Positions 28,112-35,702 of a stretch of 64,000 bases of DNA are shown here, piece by piece. The position numbers and the translations under genes were made by a program. The notes under the pieces are model-generated. The model had not been told where the DNA came from. It did no database searches and was given only the letters and a program-made list of their open reading frames with translations. This DNA comes from Haloferula rosea (GTDB lineage: Bacteria > Verrucomicrobiota > Verrucomicrobiia > Verrucomicrobiales > Akkermansiaceae). Within the stretch, counting starts at the first letter, position 1. Each line of letters opens with the position of its first letter. The stretch covers positions 62,001-126,000 of the forward strand of contig NZ_JAENII010000005.1 in assembly GCF_016595525.1 (NCBI RefSeq). Reading direction: 5' to 3'.

Positions 28112-29365
28112 ATGCCGGACAGGGACAATCAGGCCAAGGGCTACGACCTCGTGGTGGCGGGTGGCGGAGCAGCGGGCTTCTTCGGAGCCATCACGTTTGC
28201 CGAACTGTCCCCGGGAGCCCGGGTGTTGGTCCTCGAGAAGAGCCGGGAGGTGCTGGGAAAGGTGAGGATTTCGGGTGGGGGTCGCTGCAACGTGACCCAC
28301 GCCTGCTTTGATCCCCGGGAGTTGAGCCAATTTTATCCGCGGGGATCGAAACCATTGATCGGGCCCTTCCACCGCTGGGGTCCGAGCGACACGGTGGAGT
28401 GGTTCGAGGGCAGGGGAGTCCCGCTGAAAACGGAGTCGGACGGGCGGATGTTTCCGCAGTCGGACAGTTCCCAGAGCATCATCGATTGCCTGCTCGGGGC
28501 CGCCGAGGAAGCCCGGGTGGAGGTCAGGCGTTCATGCGGCGTGAAGACGGTGGAGAAGGATGGCGATGGCAGCTTCGTGATCCGGACGTCGAGCGATGAG
28601 GTCATCCGATCGAAGCAGTTGCTTCTCACGCTGGGAGGGACGAGAAACCGGATCGGGGCGGACTTGGCCGAGCAGTTCGGCCACCGGGTGCAGACGGCCG
28701 CACCTTCGCTCTTCACCTTCAAGATCGCGGATCCCCGCATCGACGGCCTGCAGGGGCTGGCGGTGAAGGATGCCGAGGTGTCGATTGTGGGGACCAAGTT
28801 GTGTGCCAGAGGGCCGGTGCTGGTGACGCATTGGGGGCTGAGCGGTCCCGGGATTCTCAAGGTCTCCGCGTGGGGGGCGCGGACGCTGCTTGAGCAGGAC
28901 TACCGGTTTGAGGTGAAGGTCAATTGGACAGGTTCAATGGGCTACGAGGAAGTGGTGTCGCATTTCTCGAGCCTGCGCGGTGAGACCCGCAGGAAGATCA
29001 TCAATGACGCGTGCTTCGGGATGCCATCCCGCCTGTGGAAACGATTGGTCGAGGGCGTGCTGGGCAGCGCCGAGGTAACGTGGCCTCATCTCACCAAAGA
29101 TCATGCGAGGGAGTTGGCCCGGCAGTTGGTCGATGGCCGCTTCGAGGTGCACGGGAAGAGCATGAACAAGGATGAGTTCGTGACCTGTGGTGGGGTGGAC
29201 CTGAGGGATGTGAATTTCAAGACGATGGAGAGCCGGATTGAGCCGGGCCTCTACTTCGCGGGTGAGGTGCTCGACATCGACGGGGTCACCGGTGGGTTCA
29301 ATTTCCAGGCAGCGTGGACGACCAGCCGGATCGCCGGTGAGGCCATGGCGTCGAACTGGCCATGA
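28112..29365 (+). CDS. BaiN/HI0933-type NAD(P)/FAD-dependent oxidoreductase
   Basis: A flavoprotein of 417 residues. The FAD motif is YDLVVAGGGAAGFFGAI, then LVLEKSREVLGKVRISGGGRCNVTHACF, a textbook HI0933 signature, and GRMFPQSDSSQSIIDCL. The C-terminal half has ARGPVLVTHWGLSGPGIL and the closing FAD contact PGLYFAGEVLDIDGVTGGFNFQAAW. The DGVTGGFN form assigns it to the BaiN/YhiN subgroup, distinct from the WEAPTGGY type at 21525-22724. Substrate unknown; BaiN itself acts in bile-acid 7-dehydroxylation, but most homologues are uncharacterised. I took the ATG at 28112; 28100 is also possible. The much longer open frame upstream overlaps the opposite-strand DUF418 gene. Confidence 0.88.
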   Translation: MPDRDNQAKGYDLVVAGGGAAGFFGAITFAELSPGARVLVLEKSREVLGKVRISGGGRCNVTHACFDPRELSQFYPRGSKPLIGPFHRWGPSDTVEWFEGRGVPLKTESDGRMFPQSDSSQSIIDCLLGAAEEARVEVRRSCGVKTVEKDGDGSFVIRTSSDEVIRSKQLLLTLGGTRNRIGADLAEQFGHRVQTAAPSLFTFKIADPRIDGLQGLAVKDAEVSIVGTKLCARGPVLVTHWGLSGPGILKVSAWGARTLLEQDYRFEVKVNWTGSMGYEEVVSHFSSLRGETRRKIINDACFGMPSRLWKRLVEGVLGSAEVTWPHLTKDHARELARQLVDGRFEVHGKSMNKDEFVTCGGVDLRDVNFKTMESRIEPGLYFAGEVLDIDGVTGGFNFQAAWTTSRIAGEAMASNWP

Positions 29366-29423
29366 GAGCAGGTTTGCGGTGCGGGGCTTGCCACGAGGAA
29401 GTGTCAGGGTGCAGGTTTCCGGA

Positions 29424-29750
29424 ATGAGCGAACTGAAATGTCCCCTGTGTGAAATGGACGATGTCCTCGAGCATGCCGACAAATACGAATGCATGACCTG
29501 CGGGCACGAATGGGAAGCCGAGGCCAAGGACGAGGTGCGGGTGGTCAAGGATGCGCACGGCAACGTGCTGGCGGATGGTGATGTGATCGCGATGGTGAAG
29601 GACCTGAAGCTCAAGGGGAGTTCCCAGGTCCTCAAGGTGGGAACCAAGTCGAAGCCGATCCGTCTGGTCGATGGGGATCACGAAATCACCTGCAGGATGG
29701 AGGGCATGACGGTGGGGCTCAAAGCCTGTTTCGTGAAGAAGGTTTCCTGA
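29424..29750 (+). CDS. zinc-ribbon PhnA-family protein (YjdM-like)
   Basis: A 108-residue protein. The N-terminal zinc ribbon has Cys6, Cys9, Cys23 and Cys26 (KCPLCEMDD and ECMTCGHEW). The C-terminal KOW-like beta domain reads KDAHGNVLADGDVIAMVKDLKLKG and IRLVDGDHEITCRMEGMTVGLK. This is the 'alkylphosphonate utilisation operon protein PhnA' (YjdM) family, which despite its name is not shown to degrade phosphonates; no phn genes lie nearby. The start is the ATG at 29424, since upstream in-frame sequence belongs to another gene's shadow. Its TGA overlaps the next gene's ATG by one base, which points to translational coupling with the EI24 protein. Confidence 0.88.
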   Translation: MSELKCPLCEMDDVLEHADKYECMTCGHEWEAEAKDEVRVVKDAHGNVLADGDVIAMVKDLKLKGSSQVLKVGTKSKPIRLVDGDHEITCRMEGMTVGLKACFVKKVS

Positions 29751-30511
29751 TGAAGGCGGTATCGGAAGCAGTGTCCGGGTTGGCGGCCTACCGTCGTGTG
29801 CCCGGTGTGTTGATCCGGCACGGTTTGTGGCCCTATCAGATGCTTCCTGCATTCATCAGCCTGCTGATGAGTGTTACCCTGTTCTTCGGCTTCTACCTGG
29901 CCGCGGATGGACTTGCCGGTTGGTTGGATGGCTTGATCCAGCTTGAGACCGCTTGGCTGGACAAGACGATCACCGTGTCGATGGCGGTGCTGACATTCCT
30001 GATCCTGCTGGCTGGGTTCATCTTTGTTCACAAGCACCTTGTTCTGATCGTGCTCTCCCCATTTCTCGGCAAGATCGCCGAGGAGACGGTCAAGGCGGTC
30101 AAGGGAGATGAGTATGCCCAGTCCGAGTTGACCTTCGGTCAGTCGCTGATGCGCAGCACGAAGGTCAACCTGCTGTATGTCATCCGCGAGCTGATCGCCA
30201 ACGGGCTGTTTCTGGTCTGCGGCATCATCCCGGTCGTGGGGTCCATGATTTCGGCGGTGGGGATGTTTGTCAGCCAGTCGAAATTCCTCGGGTATGGTCT
30301 GATGGATTTCCCGCTGGAGCACCGTGGGCTGACCCTGAGGGAAAGTGATGCATTCGTGAAAGCCCGGACCCCCTTGTCGATCGGTTTGGGTGCGGGATAC
30401 ATGCTTCTGATGTTCATCCCCATCATCGGGTGGATGTTTGCTCCGACCTTCGGGACGGTGGCAGGGACGATCAAGGCTCTCGAGGAGCTCGACAAGGAGC
30501 GGACGGCTTGA
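29750..30511 (+). CDS. EI24 domain membrane protein (CysZ-like)
   Basis: A 253-residue inner-membrane protein of the EI24/CysZ family. It has hydrophobic segments at about 30-58 (MLPAFISLLMSVTLFFGFYLA), 75-98 (VSMAVLTFLILLAGFIFV) followed by LVLIVLSPFLGKIAEE, then 145-175 (LIANGLFLVCGIIPVVGSMISAVG) and near the C-terminus (GAGYMLLMFIPIIGWMFAP). The segment LSPFLGKIAEETVKAVKG corresponds to the EI24 signature. CysZ proteins import sulfate, but many EI24 proteins in other phyla have no assigned role. The ATG overlaps the TGA of the yjdM-like gene, so the pair is probably one transcription unit. Confidence 0.82.
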   Translation: MKAVSEAVSGLAAYRRVPGVLIRHGLWPYQMLPAFISLLMSVTLFFGFYLAADGLAGWLDGLIQLETAWLDKTITVSMAVLTFLILLAGFIFVHKHLVLIVLSPFLGKIAEETVKAVKGDEYAQSELTFGQSLMRSTKVNLLYVIRELIANGLFLVCGIIPVVGSMISAVGMFVSQSKFLGYGLMDFPLEHRGLTLRESDAFVKARTPLSIGLGAGYMLLMFIPIIGWMFAPTFGTVAGTIKALEELDKERTA

Positions 30512-30596
30512 GCTTGTATCGGTTCCGGGATTCCTCTAGCAGTAGTGAGCATCGTCCGATGGAGGTCGATGCATCCAATCCAACCCCCACACCAAT

Positions 30597-30983
30597 ATGC
30601 AACCCACCTTCGACCCCGCAATGAATCCTGAAGCCGTCGTCAGCCCGGTCCTGCTGGCGCTAACCGGCTTGCTCGGGCTTGGCGCTCTGGTCTGTTGGAT
30701 TATCGAAGTCGTCACTGCCTTCAAGAAGGAGGAGAAGCCACTGATGGGAATCCTTTCCATCGTTCTCTGCTCTCTGGGTGGATTCGTGATCGGCTGGATC
30801 CACGCGAAGAAGTGGGGCATCACCAAGCTCATGGTCGGCTGGACGATCCTGGCAATCCTGGTCGGAGTTCTCTACGGGGTGCTGATCGCTTCGGCGAGTG
30901 CTGCGGTCGGCGATGAAATGCGTCGACAGTCGATGGAGATTCAATCCATCGAAATACCCGAGCTTGAAGCTCCCGCTCCCTGA
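30597..30983 (+). CDS. small membrane protein of unknown function
   Basis: A 128-residue protein with three hydrophobic segments: VSPVLLALTGLLGLGALVCWIIEVV (about 15-40), LMGILSIVLCSLGGFVIGWI (about 48-68) and LMVGWTILAILVGVLYGVLIA (about 77-98). A polar, acidic C-terminal tail follows with repeated E-I-Q/P motifs (IQSIEIPELEAPAP). No signal peptidase site is evident. Similar short proteins occur in Verrucomicrobia, but I know no function. It sits 85 bases after the EI24 gene and 23 bases before the exonuclease/phosphatase-like gene, so it may be in the same transcript. The clean topology makes it a likely real gene. Confidence 0.6.
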   Translation: MQPTFDPAMNPEAVVSPVLLALTGLLGLGALVCWIIEVVTAFKKEEKPLMGILSIVLCSLGGFVIGWIHAKKWGITKLMVGWTILAILVGVLYGVLIASASAAVGDEMRRQSMEIQSIEIPELEAPAP

Positions 30984-31006
30984 GCGCGGCTACGGCTTGA
31001 CGAGAG

Positions 31007-31966
31007 GTGAACGAGAAATCCGCGCCCCGGTCGACCGCGAGGTCGGCATGGGTCTGGCTCTTTGGGTGCGCAGCCTTGGGTCTTGCGCTCTGTCTGGTTC
31101 TCGGATGGTTGGGCCGCTTTCATTGGGCGGCTGAACTGTTTGTTCACTACCAGATCCAGTATGCCGTGGCTGCTGCGATCCTTGGAGCGGGGTTTGTCCT
31201 GCTGAAGTCGTGGCGAGGTGTGCTGGTCTGCGTGTTTTTGCTGATTTCTCCCGCGTGGAGAATCGGATCGCTTTATCGGGGAGGCCCCGCGGGTGATGGG
31301 GAGCAACAACTTCGAGTGGTCACTTACAACGTGCTCGGGGTGAACGATGGCCACGCTGCGGTGATCGACTGGCTGGGTCAGGTGGATGCCGATGTGATCT
31401 ACCTGTGCGAAACCAATGATGGCTGGCTGCGGTCGTTGAGTGAACTGCACTCGCGCTACCCTCATCGGGTGGAGGAGGGCGGGCTGCTCAATCGGGGGTA
31501 TTGCCTGCTCTCCCGCTTTCCCGTCGAGGAAGTCCGACAACTGCAAATGGACGGACCCATCGTGAAGGTGCGCTTGCTCACTCCGGGCGGGCATTTGACC
31601 GTGGTTGGCACCCACCCCATGCCGCCGACGAGGCGGAGGCTTGCCGCTCTCAACCGGGCCTGTCTGCGAGCGGCCATTCAGCAGGCTGTGGAGGCGGAGG
31701 ATCCAGTCCTTCTGGTGGGTGATCTGAATGCGAGCCGCTGGGCTCATGCGCTCCGACCGCTGTTCGAGGCAGGTTTCCGGGACACCAGCGAGGGGTTTGG
31801 CTATCAGGCCACCTGGATGCGGCACACCGGAGTGCTGGCGATCCCGATCGACCATGTCTTTTCCCGGGGCCTGGGTGTTCCGGTGGATCGACGGGTCGGA
31901 CCTGCCATGGGATCGGACCACTCTCCCGTCATCGTGGATTTTCCCGGATGGGGCGGGAATTCGTGA
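31007..31966 (+). CDS. membrane-anchored endonuclease/exonuclease/phosphatase family protein
   Basis: A 319-residue protein. Three N-terminal hydrophobic segments (about 10-85, e.g. VWLFGCAALGLALCLVLGWL) precede an EEP-fold domain. Catalytic landmarks are VVTYNVLGVNDGH (Asn), DVIYLCETNDGW (Glu metal ligand), VVGTHPMPPT (His), VLLVGDLNASRW (Asp/Asn pair), IDHVFSRGL and GSDHSPVIVDF (final Asp-His). All ligands of Mg-dependent DNase I-like enzymes are present, so the protein should be active. The membrane anchor suggests an outward-facing phosphodiesterase or phosphatase acting on lipids or extracellular DNA; the substrate is unknown. It reads in the direction of the moxR/bat operon, which begins 134 bases later with its own promoter-like site. 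Confidence 0.85.
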   Translation: MNEKSAPRSTARSAWVWLFGCAALGLALCLVLGWLGRFHWAAELFVHYQIQYAVAAAILGAGFVLLKSWRGVLVCVFLLISPAWRIGSLYRGGPAGDGEQQLRVVTYNVLGVNDGHAAVIDWLGQVDADVIYLCETNDGWLRSLSELHSRYPHRVEEGGLLNRGYCLLSRFPVEEVRQLQMDGPIVKVRLLTPGGHLTVVGTHPMPPTRRRLAALNRACLRAAIQQAVEAEDPVLLVGDLNASRWAHALRPLFEAGFRDTSEGFGYQATWMRHTGVLAIPIDHVFSRGLGVPVDRRVGPAMGSDHSPVIVDFPGWGGNS

Positions 31967-32036
31967 GAGATTCGATCATGGGATCCCGTTGATTGGCTCC
32001 GCTGTCGGGCCCGGGTGAAGATGACCACTGCTGGTT

Positions 32037-32065
32037 TTGACCGGTGGGGGCATTCCTCCTACCAT
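32037..32065 (+). promoter_or_regulatory. sigma-70-like promoter candidate for the moxR/bat operon
   Basis: TTGACC (32037-32042) and TACCAT (32060-32065) are separated by 17 bases and match the -35 and -10 consensus at five and four of six positions. The -10 box ends 35 bases before the moxR start. Found by eye; untested. Confidence 0.42.
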
Positions 32066-32100
32066 GCGGCGTCGGCCGCGGCCTGACCCAGTCCATTGCC

Positions 32101-33069
32101 ATGCAAGAACGAATCGACCAGACCTGCCAGAAGCTGCAAGGAATCCGTGAACGGCTCGCCGAGGTTGTGGTTGGCCAGGAGTCATTGGTCGATCGACTGT
32201 TGTTGGCCTTGCTGTGCGGTGGACACGTCCTGATCGAGGGGGTGCCGGGAGTGGCCAAGACTTTGACGGTGAATACTCTGGCTCAGGTGCTTCACGCGAG
32301 CTTCAGCAGGATTCAGTTCACCCCGGACCTGCTGCCGAGTGATCTGACTGGAACCCTGGTGTACGACCCGAAGAGTCATGAGTTTACTCCGGAGAAGGGG
32401 CCGGTTTTTGCCAACATCGTGCTCGCCGACGAGGTGAACCGCGCACCGGCGAAGGTGCAGAGTTCGCTGCTCGAGGCGATGCAGGAGAAGCAGGTCACAC
32501 TAGGGAAGGAGACCTTTCCGTTACCTCATCCGTTTCTCGTTCTGGCGACGCAGAACCCGATCGAGCAGGAAGGCACCTATGCATTGCCGGAAGCGCAGGT
32601 CGACCGGTTCATGTTCAAGCTGAAGGTCGGTTACCCGACGATGGATGAAGAACACGAAGTCATGCGGCGGATGGCCCGTTCCAAACCGGTGCTGGACGTC
32701 GAGCCGATGGTGAACCTCGACGAGGTGGTGGAGATGCGTGCCCTGCTGGACGAGATCTACATCGATGAAGCGGTGGAGCGCTACATTCTCCGATTGGTCG
32801 ATGCGACGCGGAATCCGTCGAACTACGGACTGGAGATCGACCGCTATGTCCGTTTCGGGGCGTCGCCACGTGCGACGATCTACCTTTCGCTGGCGGCGCG
32901 GGGAGAGGCGATGCTGAGGCGGCGCGACTACGTGACGCCGCAGGACGTGAAGTCGGTGGCTCCGGACATTCTCCGTCACCGTCTGGCAATCTCCTATCGG
33001 GCAGAAGCGGAAGGCCTCGGCTCGGATGCATTGATCCAGCAGATTCTCGGCAAAGTGCCCATTGAGTGA
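32101..33069 (+). CDS. MoxR-family AAA+ ATPase
   Basis: Cytoplasmic AAA+ chaperone-like ATPase of 322 residues. Walker A is GVPGVAKT (47-54), in the GxPGxAKT form specific to MoxR. Walker B is [16 protein letters not shown] (105-120), and sensor 1 lies in [15 protein letters not shown]. The C-terminal lid has [22 protein letters not shown], a family hallmark. MoxR proteins act with DUF58 and VWA-domain partners, which follow directly. Together they are thought to help assemble or activate metal- or periplasm-dependent protein complexes, or to support stress tolerance. The ATG at 32101 is the family start. Its stop overlaps the next start by one base. Confidence 0.94.
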   Translation: MQERIDQTCQKLQGIRERLAEVVVGQESLVDRLLLALLCGGHVLIEGVPGVAKTLTVNTLAQVLHASFSRIQFTPDLLPSDLTGTLVYDPKSHEFTPEKGPVFANIVLADEVNRAPAKVQSSLLEAMQEKQVTLGKETFPLPHPFLVLATQNPIEQEGTYALPEAQVDRFMFKLKVGYPTMDEEHEVMRRMARSKPVLDVEPMVNLDEVVEMRALLDEIYIDEAVERYILRLVDATRNPSNYGLEIDRYVRFGASPRATIYLSLAARGEAMLRRRDYVTPQDVKSVAPDILRHRLAISYRAEAEGLGSDALIQQILGKVPIE

Positions 33070-33941
33070 TGGATGATATCGATCAGCGGTTGGACCGGTT
33101 GGAGTGGCGGTGTCGGCGTCCGGTCGAACACTTCCTGGCCGGTGCCTATCGCTCGGTGTTCAAGGGGAAGGGGATCGAGTTTGAGGATGTCCGGGTTTAT
33201 GAACCCGGAGATGACGTTCGCAGCATGGACTGGAAGGTCACTGCGCGGACCGGGGTGCCTCATGTGAAGCGCTTCATCGAGGAGCGTGAGCAGTGCTTCC
33301 ACCTGTTGGTGGATATTTCGGCATCGGTCATCAGCACGGCGGGCGGGGCGAAGCGGGAGATGATTGCAGAACTCGCATCGATGATCGCCCTGTCGGCGGT
33401 GGGAAACCACGACCGGGTGGGACTGGTGCTTTTCAGCGACCGGATCGAGCAGATCATCCGGCCTGCGAAGGGGCGCCTTCATGCGCGGCGGATCATGGAA
33501 GCCCTGCTTACGGTGGAAGCCAAGGGGCAGGGGACGAACCTTGGATTGGCGCTGAGTACGCTCGGGCAGCTGGCGGGGAAACCGTCGGTGGCGTTCGTGA
33601 TTTCGGACTTTCTGGCCGATGATTACCTCGATGACCTTCAGGTGCTGGCATGGCAGCATGATCTGGTGGCGGTCAATGTGCTCGACCCTCATGAAATCGA
33701 TCCGCCACGGCGGGGTCTGGTCCGGATCAGGGATGCTGAGGACGGTCGGGAGCGGGTGGTCGATTTCCGTGCGATGCATGCAGGCCGTGCCGGGGCACCG
33801 CGGAGGGAAATACTACAGGAACAGTTGATGGCCCGAGGCGTGGACCTGCTCGAGACAGCGGTCGGCGAGGATGCGGTTTCGGCGCTCTTGGACTTTTTCC
33901 ATTCGCGGCAAAGGAGGGTCGCGGAGGAAACCGGCGGGTGA
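33069..33941 (+). CDS. DUF58 domain protein
   Basis: A 290-residue cytoplasmic or membrane-peripheral protein. The DUF58 core is [24 protein letters not shown] (about 38-61), followed by the VWA-like segment LLVDISASV (80-88), with the DxSxS metal-ion-dependent adhesion motif retained as [20 protein letters not shown] and [13 protein letters not shown] complete the VWA fold. DUF58 proteins are obligate neighbours of MoxR and are believed to be its substrate adaptors. The ATG at 33069 overlaps the moxR stop by one base, and its own stop overlaps the next gene the same way. Confidence 0.92.
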   Translation: MDDIDQRLDRLEWRCRRPVEHFLAGAYRSVFKGKGIEFEDVRVYEPGDDVRSMDWKVTARTGVPHVKRFIEEREQCFHLLVDISASVISTAGGAKREMIAELASMIALSAVGNHDRVGLVLFSDRIEQIIRPAKGRLHARRIMEALLTVEAKGQGTNLGLALSTLGQLAGKPSVAFVISDFLADDYLDDLQVLAWQHDLVAVNVLDPHEIDPPRRGLVRIRDAEDGRERVVDFRAMHAGRAGAPRREILQEQLMARGVDLLETAVGEDAVSALLDFFHSRQRRVAEETGG

Positions 33942-34684
33942 TGAAGGCGCTGGGTCTGCTGGCTTCCGTGCTTCTCACTCTGGCCTGTCCAGAGTCCTTG
34001 GGGGCGCGCTTTGATGCCGCCTTCGACACGGAGGAGACGAAGCCGGGGGGGCTGGTGGTGCTCGAGTTGACCCAGACCGGCGATGTTCCCGAGAAGGTGG
34101 AGTGGAGCGTGCCGAGGCATGCGATGCTGAGACTGGTCGCTCGCGAGGAGATCCCGGTCAGAAAGAACGAAGACGATCTTTATGTGAGCGGGGAACGGTG
34201 GGTGTTGCAGGCCGTGCGATCGGGGAAGGTGGATCTCAAGGGGGTGGCGGTCCGTACCGAGGACGGGAAAGACTCCCGGTCCGTGGCTTTGCAGGATGTT
34301 TCCTTGGTGGTTTTGCCCTTTCCGATCGCTGCCACCAGCAACGAGCCCGAGGCTTGGCCGGATGAGGAGTCCGAGTCCACGGTGCCTCGGTGGGCAATCA
34401 TTGTCGGGCTAGTAGGTCTTGTCCTTGCGGTCGGTTTCTGGTGGCTGAAGAAAAGGCCGGAAGGGAGCGGAGTGGATGAAGTGGCTTCGGCAGCATCCGA
34501 GGTGGATTTCGTGAGCAAGGTCCGTCGTGGTGAGGTGACGCGGAGTGAGTTGCAGGGGTATCTCCTACGCCATGGGGAGAGCTGTTCGCCGTCTTTGCGG
34601 CAGGCATTGGAGAAGGCGGCGTATGCCCGCAGTCTGGATGTGGAAAGCCTGCTCGGCCAACTCGACAAGGAGGTGGCTCGATGA
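33941..34684 (+). CDS. signal-anchored unknown protein of the moxR/bat operon
   Basis: A 247-residue protein: signal peptide (1-22, LLASVLLTLACPESLGA), a periplasmic beta-rich domain (about 23-135), one transmembrane helix (AIIVGLVGLVLAVGFWWL, about 150-168), and a cytoplasmic tail of about 75 residues with a helical bundle (SKVRRGEVTRSELQGYLLRH). This topology resembles the DUF4381-like or BatD-like small proteins found between DUF58 and BatA in other operons, but no sequence signature is recognised. Its position, with 1- and 4-base overlaps on either side, makes it a structural part of the Bat system, likely presenting a periplasmic domain to BatA/BatB. Confidence 0.72.
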   Translation: MKALGLLASVLLTLACPESLGARFDAAFDTEETKPGGLVVLELTQTGDVPEKVEWSVPRHAMLRLVAREEIPVRKNEDDLYVSGERWVLQAVRSGKVDLKGVAVRTEDGKDSRSVALQDVSLVVLPFPIAATSNEPEAWPDEESESTVPRWAIIVGLVGLVLAVGFWWLKKRPEGSGVDEVASAASEVDFVSKVRRGEVTRSELQGYLLRHGESCSPSLRQALEKAAYARSLDVESLLGQLDKEVAR

Positions 34685-35700
34685 GCTTGAACCAACCTTG
34701 GGTGCTGGTGTTGATCCCCGTGATCGGCTGGCTGCTGCTGCGCAAACGAAGCCACCAGTCGATCACCTTGGCGTCCACCGACCTCTGGCCCGGGCTGGGC
34801 GAGGGGCGAGCCCGATTTCTTCCGCTTCTCACGGTGCTCAAGTTGGTGGGCTTCTCCATGTTGGTGGTGGCGATCGCCCGGCCCCAGGCAGGGAGCACCC
34901 GGAGTTTCGAGTCGACGGAGGGGATCGCCATCGAGTTGTTGGTCGACATTTCCAGTAGCATGGATTTCCGGGTCGATCGGCCTGATGGTGAGCGGATGAC
35001 CCGCATGGAGGTCGCCAAGGAGATCGTGGAACGCTTCGTGGCCGGAGACGGTGATCGGCTCGGTGGGCGGCCCCACGACTTGATTGGATTGATCACCTTC
35101 GCCCGCTACCCGGATACCCGAAGTCCGCTGACATCCGGGCACTCGGCACTGGTGCAAATCATCCGCGACCTCGAGATCCAGGACCGCCCGAATGAGGATG
35201 GCACGGCATACGGGGATGCCCTGGCTCTGGCAGCGGCCCGACTGAAACGCCTGGATGAACTGGAAGCCGATGATTCCACGTCGCTCGGTGGCGAACTCAA
35301 GAGCCGCGTTATCGTGCTGCTCACCGACGGTGAGAACAATTCGGGCCATCATCTTCCATTGGAGTCCGCGGCTTTGGCCAAGGAGTGGGGATGTCGGGTC
35401 TATGTGATCAGTCTCGGTCAGGACGAGGCGACCGAAGGTGGGATGGCCCCTGAACTCACGGCCGCGGAGCAGGTGCTTGAGCGGATCAGCGAGGAAACGG
35501 GTGGTTTGTTCCGCCAGGCCGGCGACTATGAGTCCCTGTTGTCGGTTTATGAGGAGATCGACGAGCTTGAAACCACCCGCATTGAAACACGAACCCATCA
35601 GATCGTGGCCGAGTGGTTCTGGCTTCCTCTTTCCGTGGCGCTGGCTTCGTTCGTCGTCTTGATCGTGGTGGAGACCACCTGGCTGAGAATCGTCCCCTGA
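34681..35700 (+). CDS. BatA-like VWA-domain membrane protein
   Basis: A 339-residue protein with two N-terminal transmembrane helices (WVLVLIPVIGWLLL and VLKLVGFSMLVVAIARP), a VWA domain and a C-terminal helix (FWLPLSVALASFVVLIVVE). The MIDAS motif DISSSMD (89-95) is intact, followed by GLITFARYPDT and VIVLLTDGENNSG. BatA (Bacteroides aerotolerance A) proteins form a periplasm-exposed complex with BatB and BatD and are linked to oxygen tolerance or envelope integrity. The ARPQAG segment after helix two is typical. The ATG overlaps the preceding gene by four bases, and batB starts two bases after its stop. Confidence 0.9.
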   Translation: MSLNQPWVLVLIPVIGWLLLRKRSHQSITLASTDLWPGLGEGRARFLPLLTVLKLVGFSMLVVAIARPQAGSTRSFESTEGIAIELLVDISSSMDFRVDRPDGERMTRMEVAKEIVERFVAGDGDRLGGRPHDLIGLITFARYPDTRSPLTSGHSALVQIIRDLEIQDRPNEDGTAYGDALALAAARLKRLDELEADDSTSLGGELKSRVIVLLTDGENNSGHHLPLESAALAKEWGCRVYVISLGQDEATEGGMAPELTAAEQVLERISEETGGLFRQAGDYESLLSVYEEIDELETTRIETRTHQIVAEWFWLPLSVALASFVVLIVVETTWLRIVP

Positions 35701-35702
35701 AC

